A stretch of 64,000 nt of DNA, taken from Cyclina sinensis (taxonomy: Eukaryota; Mollusca; Bivalvia; Venerida; Veneridae). Every line of letters begins with the position of its first letter. The stretch's first letter is position 1. Below the pieces are notes generated by a model. The model was not told the DNA's origin, ran no database searches, and worked only from the letters and a program-made list of their open reading frames with translations. The stretch covers positions 39,384,627-39,448,626 of the forward strand of contig JAAONU010000013.1 of NCBI GenBank assembly GCA_012932295.1. Reading direction: 5' to 3'. This document shows, one piece after another, positions 12,297-23,280 of the stretch. Both the position numbers and the translations under genes were made by a program.

Positions 12297-15200
12297 GTAA
12301 GTATTCGGTGTGATATTTTCCACATGGATAATGAATGCAGTTTATATTGCATACCAAAATATGATTTTGCCATACTGTCGTGCCCAAAAGAATTCAAATA
12401 TGCCCTACAAGGTTTATATCCGGGGAGAAAGCTACCTTTAGAAAAATTTGAACGTCAACTACACGGATAGCTGTCTGTCTGCGGTCTGTTGTCGTGTATC
12501 AGAATTTCACTATCATCTGTTTGCAGTTTAACGTCTGTATACTATTTCGCATTAAAACTACATTGTCTGTTTTCATACCTCACTCCTCCATTATTCCACA
12601 CGCCAAACTAATGCTTGAACCGTGACGATTTGACGTCCGTGGTGTTAGTGGCCTAACTGTCTAAAATATGTATCATGTACTTGGCTGAACACAAAAGTTC
12701 AGAATTCATGTCAAATGAATAACATTAAAAAAAGGATTTGGGGTAGCTTTTACGAAATCTGACAATGTAAGATTGAAAGAAACAAGGCTTTGTCCGTCGG
12801 TCCGTCCGTCCGTCAAGAAAACTTATCGTTGGCAATAACTTTGCCATTATTTTGGCATTTCCCTTTCAAACTTTCAAATTGCATTGTTTACGACAACAGA
12901 GTCGTGATGATGCCAAAATCTGTAGGTCAAGGTCACAAGTGACAGAGTTATGCCCCTTTTTGTACTTGGATTTTGTCACAAAAACTTAACATTGGCTATA
13001 ACTATGCCATTTTTTGATATTTCTTATCAAACTTTCCAATTGTAATGCTTACAATTGTATTGCTTAAGACATTACCATTTCTCAAGGGCAGATAACCCTC
13101 AAATTTATTTTTGCAATGTTATGCCCCTTTTTCAACTTAAAATTTCTTGGTTGACCTTTTTGTTAATGTCCATTTCTCAAAAGTGTCAAAGATATTCCAT
13201 TCAAACTTGGAATCCTTGATCACGAGCAAAACCCTTGCAAAGATTGTTGGTACCCATGCCCCTGGGGTCAAAGTAAGCCCCACACAAGGGGTCACTTGAT
13301 TTTGCTTATACTTATATATAGGAAAACACCTCTAAAGCCTTGAAATAAAATATAACTGACATGGGATGGGGTTTTTTTTCGACCAGAATTTGAGCAGTGT
13401 TGTGGGAAACCCAGTCTGATTAAACCGTGTTAACCCTTTATAGATCTCAGCTTAGATATTTAGTGTACAGCATTGTCTAGTAGACCTCTACCAAGTCTGT
13501 TCAATTATTGTCTCTGGGATCAATATTGGCTCCAACCAGGTCATTTGTTTTGCATTAAGACGTATATAGGAAAGCCTTTTGAAAATCCTTTTCGAAATCA
13601 AAAGGGGTACAGTTTAGATATTTGATGTGTATCATTTTCTAATCGACCTTCCCAGTGATCATTCAAATCTTCCCCATTTGGCTCAAATTGACCTTGCCCA
13701 TGAGATCACTAATTTTAGCTCACCTAAGCACTATAGTGGATGGTGGCTCTCTGGCGTCTGTTTACCTTTGTGCGTCGTCAACATTTTCTTTTTTTAAATG
13801 ACATCTCCTAGATTTTGTCAAAACTTCACAGAAATGTTTACTGGACGATCTCTATAAGATTTAATAGTTTATGATTTCTATTTTGGCATTGTCCGACCTT
13901 GACCTTCAGACCCACTTCCAGTTTTTGTAACTATAGCAACGAAATTTTAAAGGCATGCACAATTTTGAATGCATATGTTGTTTCTTGACTTTGGCTGCCC
14001 TTGACCATTTTGCGTTACGACCTATTTTCTTTCTTTATAATTCACAGCAATGAAGTTGACTTGTATTTACAATGGTTATCAGATGAGCGATATAAATCAC
14101 TATGACATTCTTGTGACCTAATAGATTTATCAAGCTTAACAAAACTTGCCGCGGTCCATACCTTAGAATTCAGGAATTGAAGTGTTTATTAACAAAAGTC
14201 GAGTAATATGTATTTGGGCTACGAAAGAATGTGGAAAGTTGCACATTGATATTTCTAAATCACGTTTAGAGGATTTAACATGATTATCACGTGCCTTAAA
14301 TCAATTTTCGATTATAAGGACATTTCAAGGTCAGGGTGACAACAACAAATGTGTTTTATTGAAAAAGATAATTGCAGTAATATATCAACCGTACATCATC
14401 AAAGTTTCGTTATAAGAAAAACTAATGCATCCTTTTCTCTTGAATCTGAAAGTTTTCTAATATCTTGTTAAAAAATAGAACAAACTACTCAGAAGAAGAT
14501 CGTATGTTAAAGGCAAATGCGATTGTTTGTAAAGTAACTTACCCTCTTTATCTGTGATGCAGACAGAATGGCGCTGTTCTGACAAACTTCAATTTTCTGT
14601 TAAGTACGTTAGTAACTATTTTCCAATTTTCTTCGATGCAATGTTGATATTTTGGATGTTTGGAAGGCATTTCTCGGCCGTGAGATCTAAGGATCAAGAA
14701 ATTGTTTATTTCGTCTAATCCCCACAAGAAATGATTTTCTTTGCAAATTAATTGTGAGACACTGTAACCTGATACACTGTTTATAGTTTCTGTTGACAAG
14801 AATATTTGTAGAAGTGCTTTCATTCGTATTCGATCTGTAAATGAACTTGCTGCTGTCTTAATTGCTTTTATAAATGTTTTTGATAGCTTACATTATGCCA
14901 CTTCATTCGTAGATTGGTTAACTTATCTTCCGTTTCGTGTTTTCAATATTTCCCCTGCCTTTTTATAGATGCTGACTTTATTTGGTAAGGTATACTTTTC
15001 GTTAATGGTTTGCTTGCTTCATATACAACCTATCAATCCAATGTTTAACATTAAACTGAAAAAAAAATCACGTCTGTTGAATAAGCCAGATATTGGTAAA
15101 TACAATGTGTTCCATCTAAAATTCAAAGAAAGCTGACGATGTCTAATTTCTTTGATTTCCGTTTCTCCTTCTTGTCAAAAATCGGCGAAAATACTCTTAT

Positions 15201-18200
15201 GTGAGTTATTTTCGGTAATGAAATTGAAACAAAAAATAAAATTTCTATTACAGTCTTTTATGCCCCAGATGGAGGGGAAGTAATAACCTGATCGTCCGAC
15301 TGTCCGTTTAAGATGCGTGTTAACACTGCAACTCAGCTATTTTTTAGGATTGAGATATATTTTGCTATAAATGTACATTACATTGAGAAGATGTGTCGCA
15401 AAAAAAGACGATGGAATCTCAGTGTCAAGGTAAATTTCACATTTCCTTGTCCAAATCATGATGATACAGAATATTGTCAGCCTGTATGTTCGTGTCCCCT
15501 ATGACAAAATCATGATGATACAGAATATTGTCAGCCTGTATGTTCGTGTCCCCTATGACCAAATCATGATGATACAGAATATTGTCAGCCTGTATGTTCG
15601 TGTCCCCTATAACCAAATCATGATGATACAGAATATTGTCAACCTGTATGTTCGAGTCCCCTATGACCAAATCATGATGATACAGAATATTGTCCGCCTG
15701 TATGTTCGTGTCACCTATGACCAAATCATGATGATACAGAATATTGTCAGCCTGTATGTTCGTGTCCCCTATGACCAGATCATGATGATACAGAATATTG
15801 TCAGCCTGTATGTCCGTGTCCCCTATGACCAGATCATGATGATACAGAATATTGTCAGCCTGTATGTTCGTGTCCCCTATGACCAAATCATGATGATACA
15901 GAATAATATCCGCCTGTATGTTCGTGTCCCCTATGACCAGATCATGATGATACAGAATATTGTCAGCCTGTATGTCCGTGTCCCCTATGACACTCTTCTA
16001 CATCAGATCAATTTGAAATAAGTTGGCAGACGTGTTCACAAGATAGAGACATCGTCTGTCTGTCTGTTTCAGTGGGCAGTCTGGCTGGGCCAAAACAAAT
16101 AGAATCTCCCTACCATTGTGTTCAGTTATGCTTGATGTATATTTGATATTACAATGAATATGCTCTTTAACAGGTTTTAAAAATCCCATTTCAGAGATGG
16201 TGCATTAAACCAGTCCGTTGAGTGTTTGGACAATCTATACACCAAATGTGGGTCATCCGATTCTTTAGTTAAGATGGCGGTGCCAAGTATGTGGAGATCG
16301 GCTGTAGATGAGCTATGTAATAATGCTCTTACAGGTGAGTTAGATAAAGAAATAACGAATAGTGATTTGATAGAATATCTCTTTTGTTAACATTTGTTAA
16401 ACTTAGATTAACTGAGACAAGTCCTTCTTTCGATTTCTACACTTAATGCCCATGGTTAAAACATAGGTGGAGGAGCAGTGGTCGATGGGTAAAACGCCGA
16501 AACTCCTACCCGTAAGTCATTTGTTCAAAGTCCTCCAGGTATGAAGTCTGCTGTGATTTTTCGCATTTTCTTAGCCTTTGGCGCAAATATTAATTTTAAA
16601 CCAAACGGATTTAACTGATTTGCAAGTTGTCTTTCAGACCATGGGAAATAAGTTAAAACTAACAAAGAATTCCTTGCTGAGTGGGCCAAATGAAATACTT
16701 TTGCGTGCTGTAGAGTTACTGTGTTTGAATTTATTTATAGATCATTCCAAACAGAGCTCATGTATAGTCCAGCTTCGTCCGACCATAGAAAGCTGTCTAC
16801 GGCATAACGACAGAATGTTTCAAGAAAGTCTTACTAACAAAGAAACTTGGAAAACACTAACAATAAAAATTTGTGGGTAAGTTTCCCCCAATGTTATGAA
16901 TATTCTAACAACAGTGTATACTCGATCTGATTAGAAAATGAAAAATACCTTGCTATAAATTTGCTTCGAACAACATTTTCACTTTCAGACTTATAAAAAT
17001 GGTATTAAATCAGGTTTCTGTCGGAAGACAGCTCATCTGTTACGAACAACAGAGAGAAAGAAACTTCTATTTTTCACAAGACAGTTTAACTGTTTTTAAA
17101 TTTTCTTTCGACAACAGTTAACAAGTACCTGTAATTTGTACTGTCCACTATAACAGAATGTCAAATTTATGCCGAGTGGAGTATGTTGCATCACATCAGA
17201 GAATTGTTGTAGAAAATATTTTCCTCAATTTCTGTTTTGTCGGAAACCCTCGACAGATCAAATACGTTTAACTCCAGTTGAAGTGTTGTTCAATCAGTTT
17301 TGTAGGCTGTTCTGTGCCACAGGACAAGTATCGTCTGCCGAAATAAATTGTCGTCTGTCTAGACGAACCATTTGTTCATTTACCGTATCAGACAAAACAT
17401 GATTAACCATAGATTACTTTCAAGCTGAACATAGGTCAGCTGTTTGCACGCGAAATTAACACAGGCGCTTGTAGTTAAAAACTTATAAACTCACTTGATG
17501 CAATGTTTAAATAGCATACGTGTTTTATTTATATTACAAGTGGAATAAGCTTTACGGGTCTGGGGAACTTGTTGAAAGCTCGTATATGCCTATATTGCAT
17601 ATGTAGTAAATGGTTTAGTCAATATGTATTCGTGAATTTTGAGTAATTAGACACACGAACTAAATATATAGATGTATTTGGTAAAACACAACAGCAAAAA
17701 AAAAAATTCATTATATCAATTATATCCTAGAGAAAAACAGCATGCTTATCTAAAACATACGGAATCCTGTTGGAGCCACTTAAAATGTCGTTGTGGCGCT
17801 TAGAGGTAGACGCTCGACAACGCGACGCGAACGCGCTCGACAACGCGAAGCGACGCGTGACAATGTCAAACGAAATATCGCGATTTTATATCGTATTTGT
17901 GCGCTATAAATGCGCGAAAAATCGCATTGTCGGTTTGCATTGTCATGCATCGTATCGCATTGTCGCGGTCTCGCGTCGCGATGTCGTGTTGCGTTGTCGT
18001 CCGTCGCGTTCTGCACTTGTGTAAGCCTCGACGCACGACAATGCCAAACGACACTAGAAAACGCGACGCGACGCTCGAAAACGCGAAGCGACTCTAGACA
18101 ATGCGACGCGACATTTATTGGAATATCGTATCGCGTTGTCGTGCGTCTACCAGAAATGGGCAAATTGTATATTCCGCATTATCGCAAGGAAAATGCGGCA

Positions 18201-19779
18201 ATCACGGCCATGCACTAAAAATTTTGCGATATGGCTATGGGGAGGGCCGGATCATACACAGGCACGTGAAATTTTGTCATCGCACCGTCAGATGGCATAT
18301 AGATCTAGTAACATTTTGACCTGTCACCGGTAGAGACACAACAACGCGATACGATATTCCAATAAAAGTCGCATCGCATTGTCTAGTGTCGCTTCGCGTT
18401 TTCGAGCGTGGCGTCGCGTTGTCTAGTGTCGTTTGGCATTTTCGTGTGTCGCGGTACTGACACGATGGGAGACATTGCGATACGACATTGTGAAAATGTC
18501 GCCTCGCCTTGTCGCGCGTCGCTTCGCATTGTCGAGCGTCGTATCGCGTTGTCGTGTGTCGAGGCCTTCACAAGTGCAGAAAGCGACGGACGACAATGCG
18601 ATACGACGCACGACAATGCGAAGTGACAATGCGATATATCGGGCTTTTATAGTGCAACAATACAATACGATATGACATCGCGATATTTTGTTTGACATTG
18701 TCGCGCGTCGCTTCGCATTGTCGAGCGTCGTAACGCATTTTTGCGATGTCGCGTCACGTTGTCGAGCGTCTACCTCTAAGCGTGACGGCGACATTTTAAA
18801 TGGCCACAACGGGATTCCGTAAAAACGAAATCTTTTACCTCTTGCTTTTTAACAAGAATAAATCTTATAAACGTCTAAATATCAGACACTACAAATCCCA
18901 GACGTGTAGTTTTGTCTATAACTGAGCCCTTACCGAACTTCAGTGTATATGCTTTTGTGGTAACTGGCCTTTCATGTTGACGCGTTAAAATTCAGATGAA
19001 TTTACGCAGACTGTCGGTGTTAAACGTCGGATTTTATCATGAATGGTGCAAAACATAACATTAACATTTGTAAATAAAAAAATAATTTAACAGCAATCAC
19101 CTTTTAATTCTGAGCATGCCTCAGTGACGTACTGAATGGAATTTACAGTTGAACCAAGTGCTTATAAACCAAATATTGTGTTGATTACACTTCTTCTTTT
19201 GTCTAAATATTCAAAAAAGGTTATCTGTTAGTTTTATCTCCCAGTCCAACCAAATTTCATTTATTTGTGATATAATTATGTTTCTGTTGTAATTACTGTA
19301 GACTTTTATCTTTTTTAAAAGTGTTCAATGTGTAATTTTAATACGAATCGCATTATCATTGGTGTTTCGATACAAAACCAATGGTACGACTATTTTTCTG
19401 TCAGAAATTTGATTTATAGAAGATACGCGCCGTCAATTCTACCTGCTCTATTACTTTAACGAACTTTTGTTTTTAGATATGTCAAGGGAAAGACAATGCA
19501 GAAATACATTTATTTTTATTAAAGTATATTTCTTTATATTTTAGATATTTCAAGGGCATGAGGATTTGTACGGCAGAACCTGTGATTCAGAAATGTGACG
19601 TAGACGTTGGGCGGAGTCTCGGGGATTTTTTGTCACGTATAAGTCCGAGAATATGCATTTCTGACTACACAGACAAAACCCATGCTTCAGGAGCACGTGC
19701 CTTCTACATTTCGTGTTATTACACTTCATTCTTTATTCTGTTAGCATCTCTAGCAGGGAAACTTGGATTGATAAGCTAG
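12115..19779 (+). CDS. cysteine-rich secreted protein, four-exon model, function unknown
   Basis: Join 12115-12296, 16195-16334, 16627-16876 and 19545-19779, 807 nt, 268 aa. Joins 1-2 and 3-4 use good GT/AG sites and keep phase; join 2-3 needs a weaker CAAG acceptor at 16626 to keep phase. Residues 1-20 (MNFSGFLIVIKFYLICLCGG) look like a signal peptide. The mature part has about a dozen cysteines in pairs spaced 10-35 residues. The C-terminus is a hydrophobic tail (FFILLASLAGKLGLIS) after small residues ASGA, suggesting GPI anchoring. The cysteine layout is reminiscent of DUF19/T20D4.11-like proteins, but I do not recognise the gene. A TTTTTCAG acceptor at 12121-12128 means the real first exon could lie further upstream. 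Confidence 0.5.
12770..13330. repeat. tandem-core repeat with CCGT microsatellite edge
   Basis: Opens with a TCCGTCGGTCCGTCCGTCCG run (12792-12813) followed by diverged units built around AACTTATCGTTGGCAATAAC and AACTTAACATTGGCTATAAC, about 160 bp apart. Same architecture as the elements at 49.5 kb and 54.7-59.2 kb. Intron of the cysteine-rich gene. Confidence 0.6.
13331..13740. repeat. degenerate tandem-core repeat
   Basis: Diverged units share phrases such as GTCTAGTAGACCTCTACCAAG and TTTCTAATCGACCTTCCCAG about 170 bp apart, related to 10320-10480 and 28590-28830. Ends near ACTAATTTTAGCTCACC. No coding potential. Confidence 0.5.
13741..14540. other. intron sequence, no gene seen
   Basis: Inside intron 1 of the cysteine-rich gene. 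Weakly repeat-like (TGACCTTGACCTTCAGACC) at its start, otherwise AT-rich with no supported exon. Confidence 0.4.
14541..14823 (-). CDS. possible first exon of an antisense gene, unrecognised
   Basis: On the minus strand a TTTATAAAAG box lies about 45 bp upstream of an ATG at 14823. That ATG opens 91 codons (MKALLQIFLSTETINSVSG...), with stop TAA at 14548. A good donor, AAAGAG|GTAAGTTA, follows at 14541-14540. TATA box, start and donor in that order look like a short first exon, but the open frame closes 4 codons' worth of bases before the donor. If real, it may be a leader exon or a small unspliced frame. No family is recognised. It is antisense within intron 1 of the cysteine-rich gene. Confidence 0.2.
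15240..15454. repeat. left edge of a tandem repeat element
   Basis: TTTATGCCCCAGATGGAGGGG followed by CGTCCGACTGTCCG is the same type of edge seen at 54475-54525 (TTTATGCCCTTGAAGGGAGG, ACTGTCCGTC). It leads into the 54-bp minisatellite. Confidence 0.45.
15455..15991. repeat. 54-bp minisatellite, 10 copies
   Basis: Unit: ATCATGATGATACAGAATATTGTCAGCCTGTATGTTCGTGTCCCCTATGACCAA-type, repeated ten times at exactly 54 bp with few substitutions. Because 54 is a multiple of three and the unit lacks stops in one frame on each strand, it gives long repetitive open frames both ways (18-residue units). No start context, splice partner or codon signal supports translation. It sits in intron 1 of the cysteine-rich gene. 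Confidence 0.95.
16195..16334 (+). CDS. exon 2 of the cysteine-rich gene
   Basis: Acceptor CCCATTTCAG|A at 16194 and donor ACAG|GTGAGT at 16334. Joined to exon 1 the split codon reads CTA and the frame stays open for 46 codons (DGALNQSVECLDNLYTKCG...VDELCNNALT), with three cysteines. Phase 1 at the end. Confidence 0.6.
16627..16876 (+). CDS. exon 3 of the cysteine-rich gene
   Basis: The open frame runs to donor TGTGG|GTAAGT at 16876. Contains LLSGPNEILLRAVELLC, SSCIVQLRPTIESCLRH and KICG (four cysteines). The phase-compatible acceptor is CAAG at 16626. The better-looking TTTCAG at 16637 would break the frame with exon 2. This start is the least certain part of the model. Confidence 0.5.
17758..18821. 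mobile_element. 1,060-bp foldback element, TA-flanked, GCGAC-rich arms
   Basis: The termini 17760 (CGGAATCC) and 18819 (GGATTCCG) are inverted, with TA at 17758-17759 and 18820-18821. The arms, about 17760-18153 and 18329-18819, are long inverted repeats. Shared segments include ATTTAAAATGTCG-type ends, CTTAGAGGTAGACGCTCGAC, TCTGCACTTGTG and TTATTGGAATATCGTATCGC. Both arms consist of degenerate units of the kind CGACAATGCGAAGCGACG. A ~175-bp unique centre separates them. No transposase. The right arm has about 100 bp extra. TA duplication suggests mobilisation by a Tc1/mariner-type transposase. Confidence 0.85.
18822..19544. other. end of intron 3, no feature seen
   Basis: AT-rich intron sequence ending in the pyrimidine-rich acceptor TTTATATTTTAG at 19544. 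Confidence 0.5.
19545..19779 (+). CDS. exon 4 (last) of the cysteine-rich gene
   Basis: Joined to exon 3 the split codon reads GGA and continues YFKGMRICTAEPVIQKCDVD... to TAG at 19777-19779. Holds three mature cysteines (RIC, QKC, RIC), then ASGARAFYISCYY and a hydrophobic tail typical of GPI-attachment signals. Confidence 0.6.
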
Positions 19780-20664
19780 CTAAGTCGAAATTGTCAGAAA
19801 TATCAAAATAATAAGTTTTTCACAGCTTACATAAAACTGGGTCCTGAAAGTACTTTAGTTTTCGAAAATTTTACAAAGTCGTTATAAACTGAAATCAGCG
19901 AGGCAAAAACACTGAGTGAATTGAGAAGTTGAATATAACGGATGGGCAGCAGACAGGAAGTGACGTTGTTTGTTCTAGGTTGGATAACTGTTCCGTTTTT
20001 GTTGAATGATAGAAATTGGTTCATCTGCAAATTGCATATGTTTATCGCCTCAAAGCAGAGTTCCGTTCTTGATACACTGATCTATTAGTCACTGTATATA
20101 CCATTTTACGCGCATCTTTTCCATGAATGTTTGCGTTTTCACTAACGTGACACAACTGTTTAGTCATGTTAACTCTTCATTGGGGGGTTTCCTGATATTA
20201 CTTAAGACAATCACATGAGTGTAAGTGTAATTCCTGTGAAAAACGACCGGTTTGATAGTACAAAGTCTATTTACATGAAAGATTGTGCTTTACAACTTAG
20301 GGGTTGGCCGTTAATTACTGTGTTGGTAGAGACCAGATTATTTTGTGTCAATCCGCCGTTCACTCAAGGTTTTGGACTATGTTGGGTCGCTGTGTAAGTA
20401 ACCCGGGTTCTTTCGTATTAATCCGTCAACCACTCAGAGATTTTGGACAAAGTTTTATCAGCGTGTTATAAAGTGACCAGGTGCATACATTAATTCTTAT
20501 ACGAGTGACTATGGACATGAATTATTTGTTGAACGAAGGATTTTTGGACGTCATGGATATAATTGCCTTTTCTATGCAATTAACCCAACTGGGTTAATAC
20601 TGAGGACACTGAATTGTGTATGTACAATTCCGCTGCTCTAGTGGCCTTATTAGAAGAATGCTTT
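19780..20664. other. intergenic, weak ~75-bp duplication
   Basis: No gene. At 20340-20480 two diverged segments (CAATCCGCCGTTCACTCAAGG and TAATCCGTCAACCACTCAGAG with following GATTTTGGAC) suggest an old tandem duplication of about 75 bp. Confidence 0.35.
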
Positions 20665-20931
20665 CAGGGGCGTAGCAAGGGCTTTCGAAGGTGTACGCAG
20701 AATCGTAGGGGGGTCCGGGGGCATGCTCCCCCGGGATTTTTTTTTCTGTAGATCGACTCAGGAGCGTTTTGGCGGGTTTTTGGCATAAAATAAGTCATAT
20801 TTTTTTACCAATTTTACTCGATTTTTGTTTTACTTTTTCTTATGGAACATCTACTAACAACTATTCAAAAAGATTTTCTGGACCAATGTGTACGCAGCTG
20901 CGTATTCTGCGTACTAGTAGCTACGCGCCTG
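20665..20931. mobile_element. 267-bp MITE with CAGGGGCGTAGC ends
   Basis: Left end CAGGGGCGTAGC (20665) and right end GCTACGCGCCTG (20931) are inverted with one mismatch. GCTTT occurs directly outside both ends (20660-20664 and 20932-20936), a likely target duplication. Inside are GTGTACGCAG and TGTACGCAGCTGCGTA and a GGGGGCATGCTCCCCCG palindrome. Non-coding. Class not certain. Confidence 0.65.
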
Positions 20932-21146
20932 GCTTTAGTTTATTTGTAGTGCAGTAAGATGTGACGAAGCTTGTGACGTCAAACTTAGTCTAAAAGAAAA
21001 ACAAGTTAATGTATATTCTGCAAAATATAGACCAGTAAAAATTGAAAGAAAAAAAGATTTGTTTCACCAGTTGTTAGTTACGAGCAAAATTATGACACAA
21101 AGAGGGTGTATTAACGTACCTGGGTGTAACATAAAGTTGGCATAAA

Positions 21147-21171
21147 GTTGTTGTTGTTGTTGTTGTTGTTC
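21147..21171. repeat. (GTT)n microsatellite
   Basis: About eight GTT units. Confidence 0.95.
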
Positions 21172-21555
21172 CATCTAGCGTGTTATCGTAAGGGTTCAGC
21201 CCGAAAATTGTCTACTGAGTACAGGTTACAGACTTCTTTTACCAACCTGTTTTCGTCGTTCTATAGAAATACACATATTAACAAAATCTCAATACATATT
21301 TCAGTTATACAATGTACTGTGTTTCTTCATTCTTGTTCGTAAACATTTCTCATAGTTATCATTTGTCTGATTGATATTTCAGAATAAATCCTTAAAGTGA
21401 TTAATATTGTAATATTTTTATCCTTTTATCGCCATTCATTTATTGCAATTTAGGTCAACAACATCTATAGCTTCCTTGGTCACTTTCAAATTAAGTTTCT
21501 ATTTAAACCTTTACGTGAAAATAGTTGCAGTATGTTCAGACAACGGTACCATAGT

Positions 21556-21620
21556 GTTAATATCCTAGATCTGGCGTTAATATCCTAGATCTGGCGTTAA
21601 TGTCCTAGATCTGGCGTTAA
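21556..21620. repeat. 20-bp tandem repeat, 3.2 copies
   Basis: Unit GTTAATATCCTAGATCTGGC at 21556, 21576 and 21596 with one substitution (ATAT to ATGT) in the third. Confidence 0.95.
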
Positions 21621-23280
21621 AGTTTGATGGGCTCATTTTTTCTGTATTTGTTCTGTGTTTTTACTGGTCCTTGATATTTTACCAGTCGGTGTACCGACTG
21701 CATTATCAATGGTCATAATGTATGGACTTGGAAAGGGGAAAGTTACTATTTGGAATAGGATTCAGTACAATTAAGTGTTACAACATTGTATATTCGCGAT
21801 TACTAGCTAGTTGCTTAATTCAAGATGAAAATAACCAGAAACGGTGACAAGACAAGGAAAGCATTGAAAAAAAAAAAGGTTTCGCCTTTAGATATGATGC
21901 AATATCGTCCAGGCGCCTATTTAAAAAAAGAAAAAAACAAACCAAAAAATAGACATTTCTAAACTATTTCCTGATTGTTAATATTGGACTATATAAATAC
22001 AGTTTGATATGTTGTAAAGTAATTAAAAAGATGGTAATGGTTGTGTGAACGATGTATGAGTTTTCTAAATGCCCAGCCATAACTCAGCCGATAAAATGTA
22101 GTAAACAGTGTTACAGAACTTTGTTTTTTTTTTTGTATTTTGCAAATTAGGACTATACAAACACATTTTTTTTCGTTTCAGTTCTGTTCAATAGAGGATT
22201 TTATCCGACAAAATAAATGCCGAGACATTATAGTTATTACGCAAATACATGTTTCGAAAAAAAAATCATGGAAATAGTACTCTTCAGTTTTAAGTATGGA
22301 TTTTATAATCAAAATTTAAAGTTAGTCTGGTTTCCTACAACAGGCTCTGATTGATTTGTAGTTTTTTTGTATTCCATCTGAGAAGGTTAGCACTTACAGT
22401 ACAATCTGTATTTTCTACTTATAATCGGGCACTTTACTGGGCAATTTAAATTGAAGGATAACAAACCAGTCATAACTCAGGTGAGAACTTCAAGAGCACA
22501 TTCTTCATATTTAAACCACAGTGGAACTCCATGTGTTGTAAATTATTATACGTGACTTTTCTTTCTGTAAAGAATCGAGAGCTAGTACCAACAGAAATGC
22601 AAAAAATTCATATCGAAAACACGGTTGAAAGAAGTGGTGACAGATTTATATCTTATTTGCGTGGAGAATGTGGCTATGCCACATACAGTGAAGACATCTT
22701 AGATCCCATGAGGCACTTTTTAATCAGTAAAAAAGATCGTTCATTCGTGAGTCTATATCAGATAACAATTTATGGAAATAACCGCCCTATGGGGCTTCTG
22801 CTTTGAAAAAATACATGGTTAGATCGTTTTCTTGACTCGCATTTAGCCTCATTTAATTAGTTTATTGCTCCAGCCTCGAACTTGGTGGACATTTTCAAAT
22901 GGAAATTGATGACTCAGAAACGCTTCTCAATATATTGTGACAGGTACATCTCTCTTGGGAAAGCTTGGAGGCATATTTCTGCGGAAAGATAACCAGTTAA
23001 GGTTCGCAAACACTTCCGTGTTAGTATACATGATTTCGCGATAATTATCTAGCTAACTACTTCGCAAAATTTTTTAGCACAAATAATCGCCCTCATAGTG
23101 CCCAGAACTGCCATCAGTAAACTTCTTCCAGATGACAACGGGTTATCATACTAACTAATTAAAATTTGCATCGTCACGTAAGGAAGTGGTGCTAGTTATT
23201 TGACATTCGGAAGCCTCTAGACAGTTCCGTACCCTGAAAACGCGCCCTATTGACAGTCACTTACAAATAACTTCAGGCTC
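21621..23280. other. intergenic, no supported gene
   Basis: AT-rich with several A or T runs. A 91-codon open frame at 22531-22806 has no recognisable motif and no strong splice signals, so it is not called. Confidence 0.4.

Noticed and set aside
15455..15991. CRISPR-like regular repeats
   Set aside because: Head-to-tail repeat with no spacers, in a eukaryotic intron.
15437..16021. 187- and 149-residue repetitive proteins on both strands
   Set aside because: They are generated by a 54-bp minisatellite whose period is a multiple of three; no start context, splice signal or family supports translation.
16637..16638. Strong-looking TTTCAG acceptor for exon 3 of the cysteine-rich gene
   Set aside because: It would join exon 2 out of phase and hit a stop within five codons; kept only as a sign that the exon 3 start is uncertain.
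17770..18810. Several 60-128 residue Arg/Cys-rich open frames
   Set aside because: All lie in the GCGAC-rich arms of the foldback element and overlap in many frames on both strands.
22531..22806. 91-codon plus-strand frame
   Set aside because: No recognisable domain, no good flanking splice signals, AT-rich intergenic context.
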